DNA of 64,000 bases from Pontibacter ummariensis (GCF_900188175.1 NZ_FZOQ01000002.1:310001-374000); one strand, 5' to 3'; counted from the stretch's first letter, positions 43,703-52,676 are shown. The notes: generated from the sequence alone by a model not told the origin. Translations and numbers: made by a program.

Positions 43703-43948
43703 ATGAGCAACAACAATAAGAATAAAGATATCGATAAGCTAAAAAACGAAGACGTTAATAAAACGATCAACGAAGGAAACTCTGTTCCGAATATTCATCC
43801 AACTGCCCAGAAGCAGGAAAAGGTGGATGAAGAAGAACTACTGAAAGGCAAGGTGGGCGGAGCCCCTTCACAGAAAAGCGGCAGCCGGGGCAGTGCCGAC
43901 GTGCAGGACGGTGGTACGGACGTTGGCAGCAGTGCCGGTAGCCACTAA
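43703..43948 (+). CDS. Small hydrophilic hypothetical protein
   Basis: 81 residues, no hydrophobic segment: a Lys/Asn/Asp-rich N-terminus (NNNKNKDIDKLKNEDVNK), then Gln/Glu/Lys and a Gly/Ser tail (SSAGSH). Probably disordered, of hydrophilin-like composition, though not of the Arg/Tyr type of its neighbours. ATG start at 43703, own terminator after it. No family recognised. Confidence 0.7.
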   Translation: MSNNNKNKDIDKLKNEDVNKTINEGNSVPNIHPTAQKQEKVDEEELLKGKVGGAPSQKSGSRGSADVQDGGTDVGSSAGSH

Positions 43949-43964
43949 AACTTACAGAAAGCTA

Positions 43965-44003
43965 AAAAGAGAAAGGCTGGTTTTGCACCAGCCTTTCTCT
44001 TTT
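43965..44003. terminator. Strong terminator after the 43703 gene
   Basis: 17-bp perfect stem (43965-43981, 43987-44003), 5-nt loop, T-rich right side. Confidence 0.92.
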
Positions 44004-44255
44004 CCCTAAGACCGACTGTGGTATGTTGGTCTAGCAAGCTGTCATTAATATAAGAAGGCTCCCTAAACTGGTCCCTTTCGTCCCCAACCGGTTCGCCTGC
44101 CTTTACTCCCCAAGCAAGCAATGCCCTCGCAAGTCCAACAATAAAGACCATATCAAGTATATTTTAGCGTTCTTTGTAAAAGGACCGGAGGGCATAAAGT
44201 TTTTCCTTTGCCTTCAGGCGCAATTCTAGTTAAACAGGCCTTCAAAACATCAAAC

Positions 44256-45626
44256 ATGCAGGAAGAGCAGCATTTGGTTATCATTGGCAATGGCATCGCC
44301 GGTATAACGCTTGCCCAGCAGGTGCGCTTCGGCAGTAAGTGCCGCATCACGCTGGTGTCCGCCGAATCAGCGACTCATTTTTCGCGCCCGGCCCTGATGT
44401 ACGTGTACATGGGGCACCTCCGTTACGAGGACATCCTGCCCTACCCGGGCTGGTACTTTAGAGAGAAAAAGCTGGAGCAGCAACATGACCGGGTGCTGAG
44501 GATAGATGCACAGGCCAAAACACTACAACTGCAAAGCGGCGAGCGCCTCAGCTACGATGTGCTGGCCATTGCCTCCGGCTCTGTGGCTGCCTTCTATAAC
44601 TGGCCGGGGCAGGACATCGCGGGCGTACAAGGTTTGGTAAGCCTGCAGGACCTGGAACAGATGGAGGAGAACACCCAGGGGATTCAGGAGGCGGTGCTGG
44701 TAGGCGGCGGCCTGATTGGGGTAGAAATGGCAGAAATGCTGCGTAGCCGGGGCATTGCGGTAACCATACTGGTACGCGACAAGCTTTATTGGAACAGCGT
44801 GCTGCCCGAGGACGAAGCCCGTCTTGTAACGAAGCACATCCAGGAACATGGGGTGGAGCTATTGCTGGAGGATGAACTGCAGGAGATCTTACCAGATGCG
44901 CAGGGGCGCGTACAGAGGGTCAGGACAAAGCGCGGGAAAGAACTCCCCTGCCAGTTTGTAGGCATCGCCACCGGTGTAAAACCCAATGTCGCCTTTCTAG
45001 AGGAATCTGGCCTGGACCTGGACAGGGGCATCCTGGTAAACGAGTACTTCGAAACAAACCTGCCACAGATTTATGCCCTGGGCGACTGCGCCCAGTTTCG
45101 GCAACCAGAGGCAAAGGCCCTGACAATAGAACAGCAATGGTACTCGGCCCGCCTGCATGGGGAGACCCTAGCGAAAAACCTGCTGGGCAAGCGTAGTCCT
45201 TACCGCCGTGGCCCCTGGTTTAACTCCGCCAAGTTCTTTGACATTGAGTACCAGGCTTACGGGTTAGTACCCAGTGCGCTAGGGGATGAACTCGACTCGC
45301 TGTACTGGCAACACGAGGCGAAGAAAAAGTCTATCCGGCTGATTTATAACCGGCAGTCTGCGGAACTGAGAGGAGTAATTCTTTTAAGCGTACGCTACCG
45401 CCACGACCTTTGCCACCACTGGTTACAGAACAAATACACGATTCACGAGGTTATAAAAGAAATCTCGGCCGCCAATTTCGACCCCGAGTTTTTCCAGCGC
45501 TACGAGCAAGAACTACAGCGACAGTACCTGAAACGCTTTCCGGAAAAAACAGCGCCAGCCAAACCCGGTAACTGGTGGAAGCTACGGCACCGCTTCGGTT
45601 TGTTTTCTGACACTGAAAACTGCTAA
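44256..45626 (+). CDS. NAD(P)/FAD-dependent oxidoreductase (rubredoxin/nitrite reductase-like)
   Basis: About 456 residues from ATG 44256; an upstream ATG would place 16 residues ahead of the FAD loop. FAD site LVIIGNGIAGITLAQQ near residue 7; NAD(P) site AVLVGGGLIGVEMAEML near 147; second FAD motif IYALGDCAQF near 270. Two-dinucleotide class I pyridine nucleotide-disulfide reductase fold without an active-site CxxxxC. The C-terminal third (FNSAKFFDIEYQAYG to the end) is longer than in rubredoxin reductases and unassigned. Probably an NAD(P)H donor for the polyferredoxin encoded 12 bp downstream. Confidence 0.9.
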   Translation: MQEEQHLVIIGNGIAGITLAQQVRFGSKCRITLVSAESATHFSRPALMYVYMGHLRYEDILPYPGWYFREKKLEQQHDRVLRIDAQAKTLQLQSGERLSYDVLAIASGSVAAFYNWPGQDIAGVQGLVSLQDLEQMEENTQGIQEAVLVGGGLIGVEMAEMLRSRGIAVTILVRDKLYWNSVLPEDEARLVTKHIQEHGVELLLEDELQEILPDAQGRVQRVRTKRGKELPCQFVGIATGVKPNVAFLEESGLDLDRGILVNEYFETNLPQIYALGDCAQFRQPEAKALTIEQQWYSARLHGETLAKNLLGKRSPYRRGPWFNSAKFFDIEYQAYGLVPSALGDELDSLYWQHEAKKKSIRLIYNRQSAELRGVILLSVRYRHDLCHHWLQNKYTIHEVIKEISAANFDPEFFQRYEQELQRQYLKRFPEKTAPAKPGNWWKLRHRFGLFSDTENC

Positions 45627-45637
45627 AACAGTACAAC

Positions 45638-46993
45638 ATGCACACGACTACCTCTACATATACCCCACCCTTTAACTCAGAAAGTTCCGGAGGTGCCTTA
45701 AAAACCATTGGCCTGTTACTTGTAAGCTTAGGCTTACTGGCACTGCTGGTAACGGTTTTCAGTATAGACGCCCTTCCCACTGCTGTAACCGGGCTGGGAG
45801 GTACTGCCGCCGTAACGATAGGAGCCCTGCTCTGGATCTGGGTAACTAGAAACCAAAAATCAGTGGCGGGGCAAAACGACGGCGTTTGGCAAAATGGCAT
45901 GACCAGCAGAGGCACGATTGCCTGGGTGCTGGGCGTGGTGCTGACGGGCTTTTATGTGCTGCTGTACTGGTACCCGGCAGCCTTGCAAGGGCTTATTGAA
46001 GCAATGGACCCACTCAGTCTGTGGCTCCGGGACAGGCCTGCTGATCAGTGGTTTTTGTACGGCACCTTCTATACCCTCGCCATTCTGATCATGGGGGTCC
46101 ATGCGCTGCTCAAGTACCGCAACAGCCAGTACCACATCATCCGTACACTGTCTCTCATGTTCTTTCAGCTGTGCTTTGCCTTTCTGATACCGGCACTGTT
46201 GCTTTTTTTGAATGAGCCGGAATTTTACTTCAACTATTTCTGGCCCCTCAAGTACGACTACCTTTTCCCGAGCACCATTGATTACCTCATCGACAACGGT
46301 GCTGCGCTGGGCGTGTTCATGGTGTTCTGGGGAACCCTGTTCACTTTCATCGCCACCCCTATCCTGACCTATTTTTATGGCAAGCGCTGGTACTGCTCCT
46401 GGGTATGCGGCTGTGGCGGACTCGCCGAAACAGCCGGTGACCCCTACCGCCATTTGTCAGACAACAGCCGCAAGGCCTGGCGCTGGGAAGTTGCTATTGT
46501 TTACTCCGTGCTGGGCTTTATTATCCTCACCACACTGTTGCTCTGGCTTAACTCCTGGAGCGGCGGCAGCATTTTAGGAGGGCTATCCTGGGGCTTTTCG
46601 GCTACCTATGCTTTTTTTATCGGGGCTATCTTTTCCGGTGTGGTGGGTGTCGGTTTCTATCCGCTGATGGGCAATAGGGTGTGGTGCCGTTATGGCTGCC
46701 CAATGGCGGCCTACCTGGGGATACTCCAAAAGCACTTCTCCCGCTTCCGCATCACGACGAATGGAGGGCAGTGTATCTCCTGCGGCAATTGCTCTACTTA
46801 CTGTGAGGTGGGAATCGATGTACGCCATTACGCGCAGCAGGGAAAACCGATCATCCGGGCTTCCTGCGTGGGGTGTGGCATTTGTGCCCATGTGTGCCCC
46901 CGTGGGGTGCTAAAGCTGGAGAACGGCCCCAAAGAAAAGCGCTACGCCGCCACCCCCCTCATCAAGCGCGACGAGTTGCACATACTCTCCTAG
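45638..46993 (+). CDS. Membrane polyferredoxin (NapH/NosR-like) with four Cys clusters
   Basis: 451 residues. About six membrane helices. Membrane-facing Cys motifs WYCSWVCGCGGLAE (near 252) and WCRYGCPMAA (near 350), then two classical 4Fe-4S motifs CISCGNCSTYCEVGI (near 380) and CVGCGICAHVCPRG (near 410). This is the NapH/NosR/CcoG-like polyferredoxin layout used to carry electrons across or at the membrane. It follows the flavoprotein by 11 bp, so the two probably work as one unit passing NAD(P)H electrons to an unknown acceptor. No nap, nos or cox genes lie in the window. Confidence 0.9.
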   Translation: MHTTTSTYTPPFNSESSGGALKTIGLLLVSLGLLALLVTVFSIDALPTAVTGLGGTAAVTIGALLWIWVTRNQKSVAGQNDGVWQNGMTSRGTIAWVLGVVLTGFYVLLYWYPAALQGLIEAMDPLSLWLRDRPADQWFLYGTFYTLAILIMGVHALLKYRNSQYHIIRTLSLMFFQLCFAFLIPALLLFLNEPEFYFNYFWPLKYDYLFPSTIDYLIDNGAALGVFMVFWGTLFTFIATPILTYFYGKRWYCSWVCGCGGLAETAGDPYRHLSDNSRKAWRWEVAIVYSVLGFIILTTLLLWLNSWSGGSILGGLSWGFSATYAFFIGAIFSGVVGVGFYPLMGNRVWCRYGCPMAAYLGILQKHFSRFRITTNGGQCISCGNCSTYCEVGIDVRHYAQQGKPIIRASCVGCGICAHVCPRGVLKLENGPKEKRYAATPLIKRDELHILS

Positions 46994-47019
46994 TCAAAAC
47001 AGACTGACTAAAAAAAGAA

Positions 47020-47041
47020 GAAGCCACCCGTGGGTGGCTTC
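47020..47041. terminator. Bidirectional terminator after the polyferredoxin
   Basis: Perfect 10-bp stem GAAGCCACCC/GGGTGGCTTC with a 2-nt loop; A run on the left, GTTTT on the right. Confidence 0.85.
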
Positions 47042-47074
47042 CGTTTTCAGAGGTATAAAAGTAAAACGTTCTGA

Positions 47075-47320
47075 TTATTGCAACTCTTCCTGCTCCATAT
47101 ACTCCCACATGGCATCTTCGCTCAGCCCATGCTTTACGGCATAAACCAACATGGTAGTATATACCCCGATCAGCAGAAGGCTCAACGGAACAGAAAAGAC
47201 AAAGGAAACAATAAAAGTCTTGATTGGATCTGCCTTTGATTTCATTTTCGTGGATGCGTACCAAAAAAACAAAACGTTGAAAATACCTGACAGGGCCACG
47301 AAATTAATGATGTCCACCAT
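47075..47320 (-). CDS. Small membrane protein, hypothetical
   Basis: 81 residues: two hydrophobic helices (FVALSGIFNVLFFWYA and FIVSFVFSVPLSLLLIGVYT) joined by a basic loop (STKMKSKADPIK), and a short acidic C-tail (MWEYMEQEELQ). Probably an inner-membrane protein. No family recognised. Converges with the polyferredoxin gene and is divergent from the TetR gene. Confidence 0.75.
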   Translation of the reverse strand: MVDIINFVALSGIFNVLFFWYASTKMKSKADPIKTFIVSFVFSVPLSLLLIGVYTTMLVYAVKHGLSEDAMWEYMEQEELQ

Positions 47321-47853
47321 GGAGAACCAGTTAAATGTTGTTTAGCGTAAGAAAACCTGCATGTACTTGTGTAAGCTCTTTCCGTTTATTCCGTACCACT
47401 TCGCAGCTATTCGCGTCAGTATTTAATTGCACCTTTCAGGAAAGTACTTGACACAAAGTAAAGGGGTATGAGGCAAAAGTCAAGCCACTTAAACGAAATA
47501 TTTTACAAAAAGAAGCAACCTATATTATAGCAAATAAGCTATATATCAGTGCAATTAGTGTTACCGCATAAGCTCCGGGTGCAATCGGTGCTCCCCCATT
47601 GCTTTAAGGGATATTGGGGAAAATGTACTCCCAAGTCTTCAGGATTATCCCTGGCTGGCAACAGCCCTTTCCACCATAACTGTGCTATAAGCCACTCCAG
47701 GGGCGCCAGAGGAATAGTTCATGTTACACCATTCTTTTTATATAGGATATTAGACGCAAGTTTTTAAATTTGCTCAACTGCAGTAGCTTCCTTGCCTCGA
47801 AAGAGGCTCAATTTTCGAGCTGCAGGAAACTAAACAGAAAGATTAAGTTTCCT
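47321..47853. other. Intergenic region, small membrane protein to TetR
   Basis: About 530 bp, divergent genes on both sides. Near the TetR start is GCCTC-GAAA-GAGGC (47797-47810), with TTTCGAG about 8 bp further on. No gene seen. Confidence 0.55.
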
Positions 47854-48471
47854 ATGGAAGTAACAGTAAGCCCTCGCGATAAAATAATTGCTGCGGCACA
47901 AGCGCTTTTCTTCTCCGTTGGCTACAGCAAAGTGCTAATGGCTGATATTGCGCGTCAGCTGGGCATGAGCAAGAAAACGCTCTACCAGTATTTTTCCGGA
48001 AAAGAGGAATTGCTAAGCATGGTGATTCGCGCCCATGGGCAGGACATACAGCAGGAAGTGGAAACAATATTGGCAAACAACACCCTTGATTTCCCGGAAA
48101 AGGCCCGGCAGATCTTCAGCTATGTGGGCACTAAACTGCACGATATTAACCCTTCCTTTGTAAAGGACATCAAGAAGAACGCCCCCGCTGCCTGGCAGGA
48201 ACTACAGCAGTACAAGGCCGATGCAGCTTTTCTGCGCTTTAACGCTTTGCTGGAAGAAGGTGCCCGACAGGGCTATATACGAAAAGATGTTCCGCGCGCC
48301 ATGGCCGTTCTGCTGTATGCCAGCGCCCTGGAAACCATTCTGAACCCCTCCTTTACGCAGCAAGTTCCGGAAGAACTCATGAACCAGCTGCCACAGACTC
48401 CTGAAACCGTGTTTGAGAGCCTGGTAAAGATCATCTTCACTGGCGTGATGGATGGCAAGGCACATACTTAG
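47854..48471 (+). CDS. TetR/AcrR family transcriptional regulator
   Basis: About 205 residues from the ATG at 47854; the 28 upstream residues are not family-like. N-terminal helix-turn-helix: RDKIIAAAQALFFSVGY, MADIARQLGMSKKTLYQYF and KEELLSMVI. The C-terminal ligand domain (about 60-205) is family-typical in length but does not reveal the ligand. Ends MDGKAHT. Possible targets: its own promoter, the small membrane protein, or distant efflux genes. No transporter next to it. Confidence 0.93.
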   Translation: MEVTVSPRDKIIAAAQALFFSVGYSKVLMADIARQLGMSKKTLYQYFSGKEELLSMVIRAHGQDIQQEVETILANNTLDFPEKARQIFSYVGTKLHDINPSFVKDIKKNAPAAWQELQQYKADAAFLRFNALLEEGARQGYIRKDVPRAMAVLLYASALETILNPSFTQQVPEELMNQLPQTPETVFESLVKIIFTGVMDGKAHT

Positions 48472-48906
48472 GCTTCCAGGAAAAAAAGCTTCTGGATAGA
48501 ACGAAAAAATACCCACACTAAACGTGAGGGTACAGTGCTAACCTGGGCCGCACGTAGCGTTATGCTGCATGCCCTATTTTTAGACATAAGTGATCCTAGT
48601 TCTCTTGCTCAGCTGCTATAAAAGCCAAAAGCACGTGTAACAGAACTTTGCCTTTCCATACTAACTTGTTCATTTCGTACAGGATTTATAGTTCAAGAAT
48701 GTAAGGATGCCAGCTTCAAAGCCTATTTAACGGGAATCTTTAGGCATGGTTATGCTTTAAAGTGCTCTTTCTTAAATTCTTTCTGAACTACGACATAAAC
48801 ACCCTGCTCTTCAAAGCGCATTGCCTTACCATGAAGCGGAAGAAATAAAAAAGCCTTTGCAGCAATTGCTGCAAAGGCTTTTTCCAATGTTCCTGTTATT
48901 CCAAGC
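48472..48906. other. Intergenic region, TetR to alcohol dehydrogenase
   Basis: About 435 bp, no gene seen. Contains CCCACACTAAACGTGAGGG, a weak inverted repeat near 48511-48530, and the terminator at 48848. Confidence 0.55.
48848..48883. terminator. Terminator after the alcohol dehydrogenase
   Basis: 16-bp perfect stem (48848-48863, 48868-48883), AATT loop; A/T tracts on both sides. Confidence 0.92.
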
Positions 48907-50064
48907 TTATAAGCTCATCGTCAGGATCTGCTGCACGTCTTCTACCTGAATATCAGCACGCTCGCCCAGGTCCTTGACACCCCGCTCCTGGAAGCGCTGC
49001 ACAATTCTCCGAATCGTGTCTTCCCCCACCTGGTAGTCAGAAAGGCGGGTGTTGATGTCCAGCGACTCAAAGAAGGCGATGGTGGCCTGTATCGTCGCCT
49101 CAATGCATTCATCCTCTGTGCCGGCATCTACGCCCCATATGCGCTTGCCGTACTGCAGCAGTTTTTCTTTCTTGGTCTCACTCTTGTAGCGAAGCAGAGC
49201 CGGTAGCACTACAGCCAAAGTACGGGCGTGGTCTATCCCGTGCAGGGCAGTCAGTTCGTGCGCTATGTAGTGGGTGGCCCAGTCTGTAGGCACCCCTACC
49301 CTAATCACACCATTCAGCGCCATCGTCGCACTCCACATGAAGTTTGCCATGGTATCGTAATCCCCAGGGTTCTGCATGGCTTTAGGCCCCTCCTCTTTTA
49401 GCGTCAGCAAAATAGACTCCGCCATCCGGTCCTGCAGGGGCGCGTTCACGGGATAGGTAAGGTACTGTTCCAGTACATGCGTAAAGGCATCCACTATACC
49501 GTTGCTGATCTGGCGCAAAGGAAGCGAAAAGGTTGTTTCAGGGTCCAGTACCGAGAACTTCGGGAAAGTGTGGGGGCTGCCAAAGGAAAGCTTTTCCTTT
49601 GTCTCTACCCTTGTGATCACAGCGCCTGCGTTCATTTCAGAGCCGGTAGCGGGCAAGGTAAGTACGGCACCAAAAGGAACGGCAGTCTCTACCGGGGCAC
49701 GCTTCGACAGAATGTCCCATGGGTCGCCTCCCTCGAACGGTATAGCCGCCGCAATAAATTTTGTGCCGTCCACAATCGACCCGCCCCCAACTGCCAACAG
49801 GAAGTCGATGTTCTGGCGACGGGCAATCTCCACAGCCTGCATCAGCGTTTCATAATGCGGATTAGGCTCTATGTTACTAAACTCCAGCACCGTGTGTTCT
49901 TTCAGTGCTTCCATCACCTGGTCGTACACGCCGTTCTTCTTGATGCTGCCGCCTCCGTAGGTTACCATAACACGTGCCTCAGCGGGTATTTCTTTGCTGA
50001 GCTTGCTGATCTGTCCCTTTCCAAAAAGTATTTTGACAGGATTATAAAAAGTGAAATTGTTCAT
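48907..50064 (-). CDS. Iron-containing alcohol dehydrogenase (YqhD/BdhA type)
   Basis: 385 residues. NAD(P)H-dependent interconversion of alcohols and aldehydes. Cofactor-binding start NFTFYNPVKILFGKGQISKL and GGGSIVDGTKFIAAA; metal-ligand region GIVDAFTHVLEQYLT (Asp, His) and LHGIDHARTLAVVLPALL (two His), as in YqhD/butanol dehydrogenase. Likely role: reduction of toxic or fermentation aldehydes. 50 bp downstream of the 50115 reductase gene, same strand, so probably one operon for reactive-carbonyl removal. Confidence 0.94.
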   Translation of the reverse strand: MNNFTFYNPVKILFGKGQISKLSKEIPAEARVMVTYGGGSIKKNGVYDQVMEALKEHTVLEFSNIEPNPHYETLMQAVEIARRQNIDFLLAVGGGSIVDGTKFIAAAIPFEGGDPWDILSKRAPVETAVPFGAVLTLPATGSEMNAGAVITRVETKEKLSFGSPHTFPKFSVLDPETTFSLPLRQISNGIVDAFTHVLEQYLTYPVNAPLQDRMAESILLTLKEEGPKAMQNPGDYDTMANFMWSATMALNGVIRVGVPTDWATHYIAHELTALHGIDHARTLAVVLPALLRYKSETKKEKLLQYGKRIWGVDAGTEDECIEATIQATIAFFESLDINTRLSDYQVGEDTIRRIVQRFQERGVKDLGERADIQVEDVQQILTMSL

Positions 50065-50114
50065 ATCTAAATTTTAGTAAATACAACATGCCTGGCCTTC
50101 AACAGACCAGTGTC

Positions 50115-51128
50115 TTAAACTCCTCTGTCAGCGATTTTTACCAGCAGTTTCCCGGTGTTTTCGCCTTTAAAGAGGCCCAGAAAAGTTTCCGGCAGCTTCT
50201 CGAAGCCTTCTTTTACCGTCTCCTGGTACTGGAGCTTGCCCTCTTTCACCCAATCGGCCAGCTCCCTGGCAGCGGTGCCGAACTCTGCGGCGTAATCCCC
50301 CACAATAAAGCCCTTCATCAGGGCGCTGCTCCTTAACAGAAGCGGCTCTACCCGAAGCCAGGTTGCTGGGTGGGTGTTATTATAAAAGGCGATCTGGCCG
50401 CAAATGGCAATACGGGCAAACTTGTTCATCGACAGTAAGACGGCATCGGAGATCTCCCCGCCAACATTGTCGAAGTACACGTCTACCCCATCGGGGCAAG
50501 CCTGTGCTACAGCCTCCTGTAGATTGGCTGTGCTTTTATAGTTGATCCCCTCGTCAAAGCCAAGTTCATTTTTCAAGTAAGCAATCTTTTCGTCTGACCC
50601 GGCGATGCCCACCACGCGGCAGCCTTTGAGCTTGGCAATCTGCCCGACGACGGTGCCTACAGCCCCGGCAGCCCCGGATACCACCACTGTCTCCCCTTCT
50701 TTTGGCTGCCCGATGCGTAGCAGGCCAAAATAGGCTGTGAGCCCCGGCATGCCCAGGATACCCAGGTGATAACTGAGCGGGGCTACCTGCGGATTTACCT
50801 GGTTCAGTCCTTTTCCGTTGTGCACGATGTACTGCTGCCAAGGCAGGATACCCACCACCACCGCTCCTTGTGGCAGCGTATTGTTCTTGCTTTCCACTAC
50901 CTCGGCCACCACGCCCCCTTTAAAGGGCTGGCCCACCTCATAGGGCGGGGCGTACGATTTGGCAGCACTCATGCGGCCACGCATATAGGGGTCCACTGAA
51001 ATGTAGAGCGACTTTAGCAGGACCTCTCCCTCCTGTAAAGAAGGCAGGTCCTGTTCTATAAACTTAAAGTTATCTTCGGTTGGTGTGCCTTGCGGGCGAC
51101 TGTCTAATAATATTGTCTTTGTTTTCAT
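50115..51128 (-). CDS. NADP-dependent oxidoreductase, CurA/PTGR-type MDR without catalytic zinc
   Basis: About 337 residues from the ATG at 51128, chosen over one 39 bp upstream because MKTKTILLDSRPQGTP fits the family start. Medium-chain reductase for alpha,beta-unsaturated carbonyls: SVDPYMRGRM near 56, cofactor loop VVSGAAGAVGTVVGQIAKLK near 155, VDVYFDNVGGEISDAVL near 225. Same family as curcumin reductase CurA and prostaglandin reductase. First of two genes with the alcohol dehydrogenase. Confidence 0.92.
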   Translation of the reverse strand: MKTKTILLDSRPQGTPTEDNFKFIEQDLPSLQEGEVLLKSLYISVDPYMRGRMSAAKSYAPPYEVGQPFKGGVVAEVVESKNNTLPQGAVVVGILPWQQYIVHNGKGLNQVNPQVAPLSYHLGILGMPGLTAYFGLLRIGQPKEGETVVVSGAAGAVGTVVGQIAKLKGCRVVGIAGSDEKIAYLKNELGFDEGINYKSTANLQEAVAQACPDGVDVYFDNVGGEISDAVLLSMNKFARIAICGQIAFYNNTHPATWLRVEPLLLRSSALMKGFIVGDYAAEFGTAARELADWVKEGKLQYQETVKEGFEKLPETFLGLFKGENTGKLLVKIADRGV

Positions 51129-51491
51129 GCAACAGTATGCCTTGTTTGTTTTTAAATACACGCACAACTATCCGGGCGTGTTTTTGTTTAAATCTTTTTG
51201 TGGGTGCTTTACGACTAAAGAATGCCTCTTCAGCTTAGCCCCTCAGCTCCAAGTGCTTAGAAAGGTGCTCTAATTTTTCTTTAAAACAGGGGCTAAACAA
51301 AACAGGGGTTCCGCTTAAAACCGTAATCTATAGCATAAGAGAAGGTGTTCACAAAAAGCGGGTTTCCTACAGGTGCCTTGCTTAGGTTTCCGGTGCATCT
51401 TTAGCGACAATTCCGGGACTTTATCTAACTTTGCTTTGCATGACACAAAATTCGGATATACTTTTACCGCTTTATTAAGATATATACTTGT
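51129..51491. other. Intergenic region upstream of efp
   Basis: About 363 bp between divergent units; holds the promoter called at 51435-51466. No gene seen. Confidence 0.6.
51435..51466 (+). promoter_or_regulatory. Candidate promoter of the efp-accB unit
   Basis: TTTG at 51435-51438, 20-bp spacer, TACTTTTA at 51459-51466 (one mismatch to TAnnTTTG). Predicted start about 20 nt before efp. Confidence 0.45.
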
Positions 51492-52055
51492 ATGGCAACT
51501 ACAGCTGATATTAAAAACGGCGTGTGCATTGAATTCAACAACGACCTCTATGTCGTTACTGATTTTCAGCACGTAAAGCCAGGAAAAGGTCCTGCCTTCG
51601 TGAGAACGAAGCTAAAAAACGTAAGAACCGGTAAGGTGATAGACAACACTTTCTCGGCCGGACACAAAATCACCACTGCCCGTGTAGAGCAACGCCCTCA
51701 TCAGTTTATCTTTAAAGATGACCTGGGCTACCACTTCATGGACATGAACACTTTTGAGCAGGTTGCTCTGGACGAGGCGATGGTGCCATTCGCTGACCTG
51801 ATGAAAGAAGGACAGGAAGTTACCATCCTTTTCCATGCCGAAACAGAAACCCCACTGACTTGCGAAATTCCTCCTTTCGTGGAGCTGACCATTACCTACA
51901 CGGAGCCCGGCATTAAAGGCGATACCGCTACCAACGCCTCTAAGCCTGCTATAGTTGAGACAGGCGCTACTATTCAGGTGCCCCTGTTTATTGGTCAGGA
52001 TGAAAAAATCAAAGTAGACACTCGTACCTATTCATACGCAGAGAGAGTAAAATAA
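51492..52055 (+). CDS. efp: Elongation factor P
   Basis: 187 residues, three OB-like domains. Relieves ribosome stalling at consecutive prolines. The loop lysine is Lys32 in HVKPGKGPAFVRTKLKN, the position modified or glycosylated in other phyla; the modifying enzyme cannot be told here. Domain 2 begins HQFIFKDDLGYHFMDMNTFEQ; C-terminal signature region NASKPAIVETGATIQVPLFI. Followed 3 bp later by accB. Confidence 0.98.
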   Translation: MATTADIKNGVCIEFNNDLYVVTDFQHVKPGKGPAFVRTKLKNVRTGKVIDNTFSAGHKITTARVEQRPHQFIFKDDLGYHFMDMNTFEQVALDEAMVPFADLMKEGQEVTILFHAETETPLTCEIPPFVELTITYTEPGIKGDTATNASKPAIVETGATIQVPLFIGQDEKIKVDTRTYSYAERVK

Positions 52056-52058
52056 CAC

Positions 52059-52547
52059 ATGAAAGCTAAAGAAATCCAGGAACTCATCGACTTCATTGCC
52101 AAGTCCGGACTGAACAAAGTCAACATTGAAACAGAAGAATTCAAGATCTCGGTTAAGCGCGAGCCAGACCAGAAAGTGAAGTACGTTAGCGGTTCTGCTC
52201 CAGCTCCAGCCCCAGCTCCTGCTGCACCGGCTCCACAGGCTGCCCCTGCCGCCGCTCCGGCTCCTGCCGCTGCTGCGCCGCAGGCCCCTGCCTCTGACGA
52301 GAGCAAGTACGTGGCGATCAAGGCTCCTATGATCGGCACCTTTTATCGTGCCTCCAGCCCGGACACCCCTGTTTTCGCGAATGTTGGTGATGAAGTGAAA
52401 AAGGGCCAGGTGATCTGTATCATCGAAGCAATGAAGCTCTTCAACGAGATCGAGTCTGAAGTATCAGGTAAAATCGTGAAGGTGTTGGTAGACAATGCTT
52501 CGCCTGTTGAATACGATCAGCCGCTGTTCCTGGTAGATCCTAGCTAA
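52059..52547 (+). CDS. accB: Biotin carboxyl carrier protein of acetyl-CoA carboxylase
   Basis: 162 residues. N-terminal helix domain (KEIQELIDFIAKSGLNKVNI), Pro/Ala swivel linker at 47-79, biotinyl domain with the biotin Lys126 in CIIEAMKLFNEIESE. Carries CO2 between AccC and the carboxyltransferase in fatty acid synthesis. Same transcript as efp by spacing; accC follows after a 129-bp repeat-like gap. Confidence 0.98.
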   Translation: MKAKEIQELIDFIAKSGLNKVNIETEEFKISVKREPDQKVKYVSGSAPAPAPAPAAPAPQAAPAAAPAPAAAAPQAPASDESKYVAIKAPMIGTFYRASSPDTPVFANVGDEVKKGQVICIIEAMKLFNEIESEVSGKIVKVLVDNASPVEYDQPLFLVDPS

Positions 52548-52555
52548 TACCATCA

Positions 52556-52662
52556 TTTGAAAGTTTGAAAATGTGAAGATGAGAAAATGGAGATGACCTT
52601 TACGTACTCCGGTTTCTCATCTTTTACATTAAGAATTTCCGCATTTTTAAATCTTCAAATCT
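52556..52662. repeat. Imperfect palindromic element between accB and accC
   Basis: Left part from TTTGAAAGTTTGAAAATG (52556) and right part ending AAATCTTCAAATC (52662) are partial reverse complements, with inner AAGATGAGAAA/TTTCTCATCTT matching perfectly. Looks like an intergenic repeat; a role in mRNA folding of the accB-accC leader is possible. Confidence 0.55.
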
Positions 52663-52676
52663 CCTAATCCGAATTT

